Source: Porticoccaceae bacterium (GTDB lineage Bacteria; Pseudomonadota; Gammaproteobacteria; Pseudomonadales; Porticoccaceae). Taken from it: DNA of 16,118 nucleotides. This document shows, one piece after another, positions 1-7,746 of the stretch. Position numbers and translations under genes: made by a program. The DNA lies in NCBI GenBank assembly GCA_028822945.1, contig JAPKCN010000018.1:1-16118 (forward strand), given 5' to 3'. Position 1 is the stretch's first letter. Each line of letters starts with the position of its first letter. The notes under the pieces were generated by a model. That model searched no databases, was not told where the DNA came from, and was given only the letters and a program-made list of their open reading frames with translations.

Positions 1-28
1 GCTTGCATAGAATGTTAGTGAAGAAATA

Positions 29-1276
29 ATGAGAAAATACATAGTATCGATTAACCCAAATATGGCAGTGAATGTTGCAGCCAATTAGATGGGGATCAAC
101 TTGCGCGCCATGAGTGCAACTATGGGGAGCCTCTCTTCAGCTTTTGCGCATCAACTCCGTTAAGGGCAATGCGGCTGGTTTAGCAATATCATCAAAGATG
201 AGCCCACAGATACGTGGGCTGAACTAGGCGGTCAGAAGCACCAATGACGCGATCAGTATGATTCATAGCGTAGAGGGCGCCTTGAACGGAGTCACCAACA
301 TGCTACAGCGAATGCGGTCGCTCAATTTTCAGACGGTTCCTGGTTCAAATACAGTTACAGATCAGGTCACGCTTGACAAAGAACGTGAGCAGTTGTTGTC
401 TGAAATTCAGAGAATTGGCAGCAACACGCAATGGAACGGCACAGATCTACTCGATGGTCGCCTGGGAGCGGTAGCTTTTCAGTTAGGTGCAAACGCCTCG
501 CAGATGATCAGCCATACTTTCGCCGACCTCGAGGTAGCCAATGCCACAGCGTTCGAGAATGGGGCCGTTTAACATAAACAGTATGCCAGGTACCTAAGAG
601 ACATTTATATATGATCGAGGTGTAAGTTCGGACTGGGGATTTGAATAGGGCGATACAGTGACGTTCTCGGTCGATTCGGTTGCTTATTTGGGCAAGGTTA
701 CAACTTTGGCTAGCGGCGCCATAACCGGAACTACGCTGCATGGATCTTCTACGGAGACCAAATCTGGTGCCAGCGACTCCACTACTGCCACTGAAGGCTC
801 GACGATCTTTTCTTATGTTTCGCGCAGCACTTTTAAGATTGTGAGTGGGACACGCAGTGCAGAATTGATGAATGTGCAATACATTCGATACTTTATTAGC
901 CGTAGCACCTAATGACTCGGATATCCTGCAGGGGTTTCGCAGGGTGTAACCGCTGCGGTGATGTTCTCAGATACATCTAGCCTTGCTAGTGCCAATTCCG
1001 CCACAACTTCAATCGATGTTGTTTTGGATGATGTCAATGCAGCACGGGCGGCCCTCAGGTGCGGTGACGAATCAGCTGGAATATGTAGCGGGCAATGTCA
1101 CCAATGTGCCCCAAAAATCCTTCGCGACAAGGAGCCGAATAATGGATGCGGGCTATGTCGCCGAGTCGACAGAGCTAGCGCGGATGAAGATCATTAGTCA
1201 AGCTAGCGCTGTGGTTATAGCGCAGGCCAATCAGTCAAAGAGCCAAGTTCTGTCGTTGCTGAGGCAGAGGTTGTAG
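29..1276 (+). pseudogene. fliC: flagellin (FliC-like) pseudogene
   Basis: This is a decayed gene for flagellin, the filament subunit of the flagellum. Pieces in successive frames match the family. Residues VSINPNMAVNVAAN (from about 44) are followed by a TAG at 86-88. RLSS-type sequence continues near 122, then after a one-base insertion in a T-run near 142-145 the conserved LRINSVKGNAAGLAISSKM appears. A TAG at 225-227 interrupts the RGLN-AVR motif. The D1 part (ALNGVTNMLQRMRSLN, SNTQWNGTDLLDG) runs to a TAA at 570-572. A Ser/Thr-rich middle lies around 658-912 in another frame. The C-terminal D1/D0 part (LDDVNAARAAL, then GAVTNQLE after an inserted base near 1057, ending in AQANQSKSQVLSLLR) closes at a TAG. 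At least three stops and three frame changes make function impossible. The intact genes beside it argue against poor sequence quality. The start is placed at the first ATG before VSIN and is approximate. Confidence 0.88.
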
Positions 1277-1384
1277 CAGCTTTGATGGGCCGCTTCATAA
1301 ACCTCTGTGATGTTTCATATGGGAATCGCACTCGGCTTTAGTATTACGCCACTAATAATACAACGCACCCCATATATACCAAGG

Positions 1385-1408
1385 AGCCTACCAGTTGCCT
1401 GGTGGGCT
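1385..1408. terminator. hairpin downstream of exbD, possible terminator
   Basis: The ten-base arms AGCCTACCAG and CTGGTGGGCT around a four-base loop form a stem with one mismatch, which is a G-U pair in RNA on one strand. It lies about 50 bp past the exbD stop and 110 bp past the flagellin relic. There is no clear T-run on either side, so if it ends transcription it is a weak or factor-assisted site. Confidence 0.3.
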
Positions 1409-1456
1409 AAGAAACTGCATTGTTAGGGCGCTGATTTGTACTCCGGAGTTCCTCTG

Positions 1457-1864
1457 TTATTCGTCGGTCGACAGCGAGATATCGTAAACTCCAGCCTCTC
1501 TTGCTTGGTCAGAAATCTTCACAAACATCTCAGTCTTCGACTTGGGATGGGCACTTATCACCACCTTAGCCTCGGGTTTCTCGGCATGCATACGCTCAAC
1601 GTTTGCACGTACGGCGCGAATGTCAATCCTACGGCCTTCAAAACGCAACTCGTTGCTTTCAGAGACACGAAACACAATGTTTCTGTTTTCCGAGTCGGGC
1701 GGCGGTTGATCGGAGGTTGGAGGTCGATCTACCTGCACACCGACCTCGTTAACAAAAGACGCTGTAACAATAAAAAATATCAACATGATGAACACCACAT
1801 CGAGCATCGGCGTCATGTCAATTTGCGATTCTTCTTCCTCTTTACGTCTCTTACCTAGCGCCAT
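1457..1864 (-). CDS. exbD: ExbD/TolR-family proton-channel subunit (orphan)
   Basis: ExbD works with ExbB to turn the proton gradient into movement of TonB, which drives outer-membrane uptake. The 135-residue protein has the expected layout: a charged cytoplasmic start (KRRKEEEE), the motif QIDMTPMLDVVFIMLIFF at about 14-31, one membrane segment (about 21-40) holding the conserved protonatable Asp22, then a periplasmic domain with a Pro-rich linker. The start at 1864 was chosen because the family begins a few residues before this motif and GGAAAGAGG lies just upstream; longer reading adds 46 unlikely residues. No exbB, tonB or receptor gene is next to it: upstream is mutM on the other strand, downstream the flagellin relic. 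It must use an ExbB made elsewhere, or be left over from a broken cluster. The family is clear, but the exact subtype (ExbD2, TolR) cannot be fixed. Confidence 0.87.
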   Translation of the reverse strand: MALGKRRKEEEESQIDMTPMLDVVFIMLIFFIVTASFVNEVGVQVDRPPTSDQPPPDSENRNIVFRVSESNELRFEGRRIDIRAVRANVERMHAEKPEAKVVISAHPKSKTEMFVKISDQAREAGVYDISLSTDE

Positions 1865-1973
1865 AACCTCTTTCCAAAAACTCAGATGATTTCGCAACAG
1901 TCGGAGCATTCTACTGAATTTGATAAAAATTACTAGTCCGCTGACGCATTTCAGTCGCGCTCTGTGGCACACT

Positions 1974-1995
1974 ATATGTCGGGTATGTGACATAT
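1974..1995. promoter_or_regulatory. inverted repeat in the exbD-mutM divergent spacer
   Basis: ATATGTC and GACATAT form a perfect seven-base inverted repeat with an eight-base spacer, in the 185-bp gap between the divergent exbD and mutM starts. A further TATGT lies in the spacer. It could be an operator or a small mRNA hairpin. No regulator can be named from the sequence. Confidence 0.3.
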
Positions 1996-2049
1996 GTTGC
2001 AAACACCTGACCTCCAGTCACCCAATGAATCGCCGTCAACGAGTTATTA

Positions 2050-2856
2050 ATGCCAGAGTTACCCGAAGTTGAAACCACCCTTCGAGGTGTCACACCATGG
2101 CTCAAAGGCGCGAAAATTGCCGCTATTGCGGTTCGTCAGCCTTCGCTGCGCTGGCCTGTCACGCCGGGTATTGAGCACCAGGTCGCGGGGCAGACTATTG
2201 TTGACCTATCGAGGCGCGCCAAATACTTGTGCATCCATTTACAGCGCGGCTCGATGTTAATTCACCTCGGCATGAGCGGCAGCCTGCGCATAGTGAGTGC
2301 CGGTGACGAGTGGCGCAAACACGATCACATCGAATTGCAATTGACCTCCGGGCGCAGCCTCAGGTACCACGACCCCCGTCGCTTTGGCAGTTGGTTGTGG
2401 TCTGAGCAAGCGCATTGGCAATTGCAAAACTTGGGCCCCGAACCGCTGACTGAATACTTTGATGGCGAGCATCTGTATGCGCTTTCGCGCGGCCGTAAGG
2501 TCGCAGTTAAGCCGTTTGTTATGACCAATGCGATAGTTGTCGGGGTCGGCAATATATATGCCTCAGAGGCGCTCTTTATGACGGGCATTCGCCCCGATCG
2601 AAGCGCGGGACGCATAGCTTTGGCGCGCTACCAGCAACTGGCGACAAACATAAAGAGTGTCTTGACGCGAGCGATCGAACAGGGAGGCACCACGCTGCGC
2701 GATTTTGTTAACAGCAGCGGCGCCCCGGGTTATTTTCAACAACAGCTTTTGGTCTACGGCCGCGCCGGGCAGAACTGTCTTGTCTGTCACACTACCCTGC
2801 GCGAGCAGCGTCTGGGACAGCGCAGTTCGGTTTACTGCATAGAGTGCCAGCGATAA
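2050..2856 (+). CDS. mutM: formamidopyrimidine-DNA glycosylase (Fpg/MutM)
   Basis: This base-excision repair enzyme removes 8-oxoguanine and ring-opened purines and cuts the strand by beta/delta elimination. The 268-residue length is normal. It begins with the diagnostic MPELPEVE, whose Pro2 becomes the N-terminal catalytic residue after Met removal and whose Glu3 is the second active-site residue. Lys58 matches the conserved catalytic lysine. The helix-two-turn-helix segment VVGVGNIYASEALF is at about 163-176. A C-terminal zinc finger has Cys243, Cys246, Cys263 and Cys266. The usual MDN/MDQ before the helix-two-turn-helix reads MTN here (158-160), a mild deviation. The ATG has a weak GAG ribosome site. 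The stop codon abuts the stop of coaD with no gap. Confidence 0.97.
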   Translation: MPELPEVETTLRGVTPWLKGAKIAAIAVRQPSLRWPVTPGIEHQVAGQTIVDLSRRAKYLCIHLQRGSMLIHLGMSGSLRIVSAGDEWRKHDHIELQLTSGRSLRYHDPRRFGSWLWSEQAHWQLQNLGPEPLTEYFDGEHLYALSRGRKVAVKPFVMTNAIVVGVGNIYASEALFMTGIRPDRSAGRIALARYQQLATNIKSVLTRAIEQGGTTLRDFVNSSGAPGYFQQQLLVYGRAGQNCLVCHTTLREQRLGQRSSVYCIECQR

Positions 2857-3339
2857 TTACGCTTTATTAAACTTTTTCAGTAGCGCAGTGACGACATTTG
2901 GCGGCACAAACTTGGTGACATCGCCATCCAGTGATGAAATTTCCCGCACCAGAGACGACGAGATATAAGAAAATGGTTCTGCCGGGGTTAAAAATACACT
3001 CTCAACCTCTGGCGACAGCGCACGGTTCATATTTGCCAGCTGGAATTCGTACTCAAAGTCAGAAACAGCGCGCAGCCCTCTGAGCACACCATCGGCATCA
3101 CAATCTTTAACAAAATTCACTAACAAGTAGTCAAAACCGCGAATCTCTACGTTGTCGAGGTGCACCAGTGCCTCACTGGCGAGTTTTTGACGTTCGCCGA
3201 TATCAAATAGCGGACTTTTCCGTTGGCTAGTCGCAATCGCTACGATGATGTGGTCGAACAGCCGAGATGCTCTCTCTATTAAGTCGATATGCCCGTTGGT
3301 AATTGGGTCAAAAGTACCTGGGTAGACAATCTTTCTCAT
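2857..3339 (-). CDS. coaD: phosphopantetheine adenylyltransferase
   Basis: CoaD joins 4'-phosphopantetheine and ATP to give dephospho-CoA, the fourth step from pantothenate to coenzyme A, in the cytoplasm. The 160-residue protein is full length. It shows the nucleotidyltransferase motif TFDPITNGH (9-17, His17 binding ATP phosphates), the RGLR segment at 87-90 and the second ATP motif ISSSLVRE (126-133). A strong AGGAGG lies eight bases before the ATG. It is 44 bp downstream of rsmD on the same strand and is probably co-transcribed with it. It meets mutM tail to tail with zero spacing, so no separate terminator fits between them. Confidence 0.97.
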   Translation of the reverse strand: MRKIVYPGTFDPITNGHIDLIERASRLFDHIIVAIATSQRKSPLFDIGERQKLASEALVHLDNVEIRGFDYLLVNFVKDCDADGVLRGLRAVSDFEYEFQLANMNRALSPEVESVFLTPAEPFSYISSSLVREISSLDGDVTKFVPPNVVTALLKKFNKA

Positions 3340-3383
3340 TAATTAAACCTCCTGTAGCGATGCTTGCGCGCATCTTACTCAAA

Positions 3384-3983
3384 TTATGAGGGCGGCTCAA
3401 TGCGCGTATAGAGCCGACTGTCGACATCACCAGTGATAGCTTGACGCCACAGTCGCCAGTTTGCCGGTGCGCAAAACCCTGTGCTGCGCTTGGGTAGCTC
3501 GACATAAATCACTGCTCCAGTAGCCAGCCAGTCATGCCGCTCTAATTTTGCACATACCTGCGAGCTACAGTTTGCCGCAAACGGCGGGTCGACGAAGATC
3601 AGATCCATAGGTCTCGTCGGTGGCCGTTCGATCAGTTCTGTACTGTCTTCGCGTTGGCAACTTAGATGCTGAGCTTGCAGTTGTTCGGCATTATAACGGA
3701 GCCATCGCAGCGCTTGCGGCTGACAGTCGATTGCGATACACGTGGCCGCGCCGCGCGATAGCGCCTCAAAGGATAAGGCCCCACTGCCGGCAAACAAGTC
3801 TGCACAATGCGCCCCCTGCAATCGTTGACCAAGCCAACTAAACAAGCGCTCGCGACCTCGGTTCCCGGTGGGACGCAATCCTAGCATAGGCGAGAAAAGT
3901 ACTTGGCGGCTGCGCCATTTTCCAGCTATTATTTTTAGCTTACTGGCGCGCTTGATCTCGTCTAAGGACGGTTTATTCACCAA
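3384..3983 (-). CDS. rsmD: 16S rRNA (guanine966-N2)-methyltransferase RsmD
   Basis: RsmD methylates N2 of G966 in 16S rRNA on the assembling small subunit, using S-adenosylmethionine. The 199-residue length is typical. Near the start comes KLKIIAGKWRSR, then the RPT..R.RERLFSWL helix (37-50; the family more often has RPTTDRVRE). The SAM-binding motif DLFAGSGALSFEALSRGA (62-79) follows, and then the catalytic motif FVDPPF (130-135), the N6/N2-type DPPF. It is divergent from ftsY across 88 bp, an arrangement kept in many Gammaproteobacteria, and precedes coaD. The C-terminal third is less conserved but in frame throughout. Confidence 0.93.
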   Translation of the reverse strand: MVNKPSLDEIKRASKLKIIAGKWRSRQVLFSPMLGLRPTGNRGRERLFSWLGQRLQGAHCADLFAGSGALSFEALSRGAATCIAIDCQPQALRWLRYNAEQLQAQHLSCQREDSTELIERPPTRPMDLIFVDPPFAANCSSQVCAKLERHDWLATGAVIYVELPKRSTGFCAPANWRLWRQAITGDVDSRLYTRIEPPS

Positions 3984-4071
3984 TTTAGTCAGCCCAGCTG
4001 TTTAGTTTTGTCACTTTAGACAAGGTTAGTGATAGGATACAGCAAATTCCTAAAAGCTTATAAAAATCATC

Positions 4072-5106
4072 GTGTCGGACACCCCATCAGAATTTGAAAC
4101 GCGCGTTCAAAAGCCTAAAAAATCGTTTCTCGATCGATTTAGGCCAGCCCCTACTGCATTGGCGACCGCGGCGCAGCCACAGTCTGTGGCCGCGCGCCTT
4201 CGCAGTGCATTATCGCGCAGCGGGCAGGGCCTGACAGATTTATTTCTCGGCGCCAAGGTTATTGACGATGCGTTGCTGGAGGAGCTGGAGTCAGCGTTGT
4301 TGATGGCCGACGTCGGGGTTGCCACGAGCGCAAAAATTATCCAGCAGCTGACTGACACCTTGGATCGACGCGGTTTGACCGATGTCGATGCAGTACGCTG
4401 CACTCTGGAGAAAATTTTAATTAACATTTTACTCGTTTGTGAGCGGCCCTTGGTGATCAAGGATCTGCCCAAGCCGGCGGTTATTTTAGTGGTCGGCGTG
4501 AATGGGGTCGGTAAAACTACCACCATTGGCAAACTTTGCGGCCGTTTAAAAAGTGACGGTTTGTCTTTGTTACTTGCCGCTGGGGACACCTTTCGCGCGG
4601 CTGCTGTCGAACAGCTCCAGATTTGGGGTCAGCGCCAAGCGGTGACCGTAGTTGCGCAGCAAACCGGTGCCGACAGTGCATCGGTAATATACGATGCTTT
4701 GCAGTCGGCCCATGCGAAAGGCGTCGATGTGGTGATTGCCGACACTGCTGGGCGACTGCACAACAAAAGTAATCTGATGGAGGAGCTGGCTAAAGTGATT
4801 CGGGTAGCCGGTAAAATTGACCCGTCGGCACCCCACGAGGTGCTGTTGGTGTTGGACGCCGCGACTGGCCAAAATGCCCTCTCTCAGGTAAAAGAGTTCG
4901 CCGCAGTGGCCGGAGTCACCGGTATTGTTTTGACGAAGCTCGATGGTACGGCCAAGGGCGGTATTATTTTTGCCCTAGCTGATCAGTACAGTTTACCGGT
5001 GCGTTATATTGGCGTCGGTGAAGGAGCCGATGATTTGCAGCCCTTTGTCGCCCGCGACTTTGTTCAAGCTCTGCTGTCTCAGGATAATAGGGGTCTTGGC
5101 AGATGA
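4072..5106 (+). CDS. ftsY: signal recognition particle receptor FtsY
   Basis: FtsY docks the SRP-ribosome complex at the inner membrane so that membrane proteins are inserted during translation. The 344-residue protein has a short, charged N-terminal region (1-40) instead of the long acidic A domain of E. coli, then the helical N domain (about 45-125) and the SRP-type GTPase G domain. Visible motifs are the P-loop GVNGVGKTT (142-150), AAGDTFRAAAVEQL (169-182), DTAGR (224-228), TKLDGTAKGG (288-297) and the closing GVGEGADDLQPF. The start is a GTG with no clear Shine-Dalgarno sequence. Its stop overlaps the ftsE start by ATGA, indicating translational coupling in an ftsYEX operon. Confidence 0.97.
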   Translation: MSDTPSEFETRVQKPKKSFLDRFRPAPTALATAAQPQSVAARLRSALSRSGQGLTDLFLGAKVIDDALLEELESALLMADVGVATSAKIIQQLTDTLDRRGLTDVDAVRCTLEKILINILLVCERPLVIKDLPKPAVILVVGVNGVGKTTTIGKLCGRLKSDGLSLLLAAGDTFRAAAVEQLQIWGQRQAVTVVAQQTGADSASVIYDALQSAHAKGVDVVIADTAGRLHNKSNLMEELAKVIRVAGKIDPSAPHEVLLVLDAATGQNALSQVKEFAAVAGVTGIVLTKLDGTAKGGIIFALADQYSLPVRYIGVGEGADDLQPFVARDFVQALLSQDNRGLGR

Positions 5107-5786
5107 TCGAATTTGAAAATTTAAGTAAGCGCTATGACAGCGGTTACAAGGCACTTAGCGATGTTAGTTTTCGCATGGACGCCGGTGAGATGGCGTTTTT
5201 AACCGGTCGCTCGGGCGCCGGTAAAAGCACTTTACTCAAGCTGTTGATGTTGATGGAGCGGCCCAGTTCTGGGAATCTGTATATCAATGGCACTAACCTT
5301 AACCAGTTGAGCAAAGCCCAGATACCGACTTATCGACGGCAGTTGGGTGTGGTCTTTCAAAATCATCGTTTGTTGATGGACCGTTCACTTTACGACAACG
5401 TCTCTTTGCCGCTGCAAGTATCGGGTTATCCGCGAGACGAAATGGGCCGGCGAGTGCGCGCAGCCCTGGACAGTGTTGGCTTACTCGATCGTGAACTTCT
5501 CAAGCCCGCGCAACTGTCTGGCGGTGAGCAGCAGCGAGTCGGTATTGCCCGCGCAATCGTGCACAAACCGAGGATATTGCTCGCCGACGAGCCAACTGGT
5601 AATTTAGACCCACAGTTGTCGGCCGAGATCATGGCCTTGTTTCGGCGTTTTCAGACGGTAGGTGTGACCGTGCTGATTGCAACCCACGATGTTTCATTGA
5701 TCAACCGGATGCGCCTGCGTATCCTACGTCTGGATGGCGGGGTTCTCGCCGAGGATAGTGGCAAGCGTGAAAAAGACTCAGACTAG
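5103..5786 (+). CDS. ftsE: cell division ATP-binding protein FtsE
   Basis: FtsE is the ATPase of the FtsEX complex, which sits at the division ring and controls peptidoglycan hydrolases through FtsX. The 227 residues contain all ABC ATPase motifs: Walker A GRSGAGKST (35-43), Q-loop at Gln86, signature LSGGEQQR (138-145), Walker B ILLADEPTGNLD (158-169) and the H-loop His195 in ATHD. The length and the IEFENLSKRY start fit FtsE rather than LolD or MacB. It overlaps ftsY by four bases (ATGA), and ftsX begins within its 3' end. Confidence 0.96.
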   Translation: MIEFENLSKRYDSGYKALSDVSFRMDAGEMAFLTGRSGAGKSTLLKLLMLMERPSSGNLYINGTNLNQLSKAQIPTYRRQLGVVFQNHRLLMDRSLYDNVSLPLQVSGYPRDEMGRRVRAALDSVGLLDRELLKPAQLSGGEQQRVGIARAIVHKPRILLADEPTGNLDPQLSAEIMALFRRFQTVGVTVLIATHDVSLINRMRLRILRLDGGVLAEDSGKREKDSD

Positions 5787-6750
5787 AGGCCGCGATGCTG
5801 CCCCCCGCGGAGCCAGTGGCAACGGTTTGGCTCCGGCCGATCGCTGGCGTGGCGAACTCGCCAACCATCGCCTGACCCTGATCCAATCGCTACGCGATAT
5901 GGTAGTCGAACCGTTGCAAACTGCCATGACCGTTCTAGTTATTGCCATAGCGCTGGCGCTACCTGGTGCGCTTTATTTGGCGGTTGAAAATCTCGAGCGC
6001 CTGAGTGGGAATGTCGAAGCCTCTACGCAGATTACTGTATTTGTCGAGATGAGCGCGAGCCAAACCGTGATCGCGGCTCTCGATGGACAACTGCAGACGC
6101 TATCTGGTGTTGGCTTGATCACCTTTATTTCACCCGATCAGGCCCTCGAAGAATTTCAGGCGTTGTCGGGTTTTGGTAGCGCTCTGGACTACCTCTCAGA
6201 CAGTCCTTTACCCGCGGTTTTTGTGGTGCAACCTGACAGTGTCGACTTGGCGCGCGCGAGTTTAATCGCCGAGCAGATTGAAAAATTTGCTGGAGTCGAT
6301 CAAGTTCAAGTGGACATGCAGTGGTTACAACGACTTAGATCGATGCTCGAGATTGGTGAAAAGCTCATCACTGCACTCGGTATTACCTTAGCGTTAGGGG
6401 TATTGTTAGCGGTAGCTAACACCATTCGTTTGGCAATTCAAAATCGCACCGACGAAATTATCGTTATTCGGCTAGTCGGCGGTACTGATTCTTATGTGCG
6501 TCGCCCGTTTCTATACACGGGGTTGGTATTCGGCTTCGCCGGCGGTTTGGTAGCGGTGAGTTTACTGTCGCTGTCAGTAGTTTGGCTAAATAGTTCAATC
6601 GAGGTGCTGGCAAGTTTGTATGAGAGTCGTTTTGTTCTGCATGGGCTCGGCCTGACGAGTTTTTCTAGCGTACTTGGCGGTGGTGCAATGCTCGGGTTGT
6701 TAGGCGCATGGCTGGCCGTCCAGCGACATCTTAAGGGTATCGAACCCTAA
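5767..6750 (+). CDS. ftsX: cell division protein FtsX
   Basis: FtsX is the membrane partner of FtsE and passes the ATPase signal across the inner membrane to periplasmic cell-wall hydrolase activators. The protein of about 327 residues has the FtsX pattern: a basic cytoplasmic start, a first membrane helix (TAMTVLVIAIALALPGALY), a periplasmic domain of roughly 150 residues, then three helices starting at LITALGITLALGVLLAVANTIR. The NRTDEIIVIRLVGGTDSYVRRP segment before the third helix is diagnostic. The start is uncertain. GTG 5767 was chosen because GAGGA lies 11 bases upstream and the overlap with ftsE is short (20 bases). GTG 5758 and ATG 5734 are in frame and possible. The stop is followed at once by a second stop, TAG. 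Confidence 0.93.
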   Translation: MKKTQTRGRDAAPRGASGNGLAPADRWRGELANHRLTLIQSLRDMVVEPLQTAMTVLVIAIALALPGALYLAVENLERLSGNVEASTQITVFVEMSASQTVIAALDGQLQTLSGVGLITFISPDQALEEFQALSGFGSALDYLSDSPLPAVFVVQPDSVDLARASLIAEQIEKFAGVDQVQVDMQWLQRLRSMLEIGEKLITALGITLALGVLLAVANTIRLAIQNRTDEIIVIRLVGGTDSYVRRPFLYTGLVFGFAGGLVAVSLLSLSVVWLNSSIEVLASLYESRFVLHGLGLTSFSSVLGGGAMLGLLGAWLAVQRHLKGIEP

Positions 6751-6773
6751 TAGAATCAATTACATAAAAGCCT

Positions 6774-6802
6774 TTCAACGCTAGCGAAGACTGTGTTAAA
6801 AT
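6774..6802 (+). promoter_or_regulatory. predicted sigma-70 promoter of rpoH
   Basis: The 95-bp gap between ftsX and rpoH holds an extended -10 element, TGtTAAAAT (-10 hexamer at 6797-6802), preceded at 17 bp by the weak -35 TTCAAC (6774-6779). This would start a leader of about 35 bases and let rpoH be transcribed apart from ftsYEX. It is a pattern match only. Confidence 0.42.
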
Positions 6803-6845
6803 AGCGGTCCAAATTTTTTCACAACCGTTTTTTGGAGGAAGATCA

Positions 6846-7700
6846 GTGGCCAAAGCCCTTGTTTCCATGGATTGGATGACCCCCGGCGCCAACCTGAGTG
6901 CGTACATTCAAGGTGCGTCTGCTGTGCCGATACTTTCGGCCGACGAAGAACGCGCACTGGGTGAGTCGCTTTACTACCAAGAAGATTTAGATGCTGCCCG
7001 ACGGCTAGTTTTATCGCACTTGCGGTTTGTGGTGCATATAGCGCGCTCTTATAGTGGTTATGGGCTGCCTCTCGCAGATTTAATTCAAGAGGGCAATGTG
7101 GGTTTGATGAAAGCTGTCAGGCGTTTTAACCCTGAAAAGGGCGTGCGCATGGTATCTTTTGCGGTGCACTGGATAAAAGCTGAAATCCATGAATTTATTC
7201 TGCGCAATTGGCGGATTGTTAAAGTTGCTACCACCAAGGCCCAGCGGAAGTTATTTTTTAACCTCCGTGGCGCCAAGAAAAAACTTCAGTGGTTGAACGA
7301 TCAAGAGGCGCACGCTGTGGCCGAGGATTTGGGCGTTGCGGTCAAAGATGTACAAGAGATGGAGATGCGGTTGGCAGTGCGCGACCCAGCCTTCGATGCC
7401 TCGTCAGATGATGACGACGAGGGTACTGCCGTGGCACCGGTTTATTACCTTGAGGATCGCGCTGCAGACCCAGCGAGAATTGTTGAAAATAGTCAATTTG
7501 AGTCAGATAATAGCTCGCGACTCGGAGTGGCGGTCGCAAGTCTCGATGACCGCAGCCGCGATATTATTCAGCGGCGTTGGTTAGACGATACCAAATCAAC
7601 CTTACATGACCTCGCTGGACACTACGGCGTTTCGGCAGAGCGCATACGGCAGTTGGAAAAGAACGCTATGAACCGCGTGCGTGGCTTGATGCAGGCCTAA
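6846..7700 (+). CDS. rpoH: RNA polymerase heat-shock sigma factor RpoH (sigma-32)
   Basis: RpoH directs RNA polymerase to heat-shock promoters for chaperones and proteases. The 284-residue protein has region 1.2/2 (about 28-122) with LIQEGNVGLMKAVRRF and SFAVHWIKAEIHEFILRNW, and the RpoH-specific box QRKLFFNLR (133-141), which separates it from RpoD and RpoS. Region 4 (about 229-281) has the helix-turn-helix GVSAERIRQLEKNAMNRVR. An unusually acidic stretch (SSDDDDEGT, 187-194) lies in the region 3 linker. The start is a GTG with a strong GGAGGA seven bases upstream. Its position after ftsX is the classic gammaproteobacterial order, and a separate promoter is likely. Confidence 0.97.
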   Translation: MAKALVSMDWMTPGANLSAYIQGASAVPILSADEERALGESLYYQEDLDAARRLVLSHLRFVVHIARSYSGYGLPLADLIQEGNVGLMKAVRRFNPEKGVRMVSFAVHWIKAEIHEFILRNWRIVKVATTKAQRKLFFNLRGAKKKLQWLNDQEAHAVAEDLGVAVKDVQEMEMRLAVRDPAFDASSDDDDEGTAVAPVYYLEDRAADPARIVENSQFESDNSSRLGVAVASLDDRSRDIIQRRWLDDTKSTLHDLAGHYGVSAERIRQLEKNAMNRVRGLMQA

Positions 7701-7746
7701 GCGTATTTAACTACCACGATTTACGTTTAGTGCCCGTCGTTTAATT

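Noticed and set aside
658..912. A separate 84-codon Ser/Thr-rich gene
   Set aside because: It lies between the flagellin N- and C-terminal remnants, in the same direction, and is best read as the variable central domain of the broken flagellin.
1436..1858. A 140-codon plus-strand frame opposite exbD
   Set aside because: It is the antisense shadow of a clear ExbD gene, with no family motif or ribosome site.
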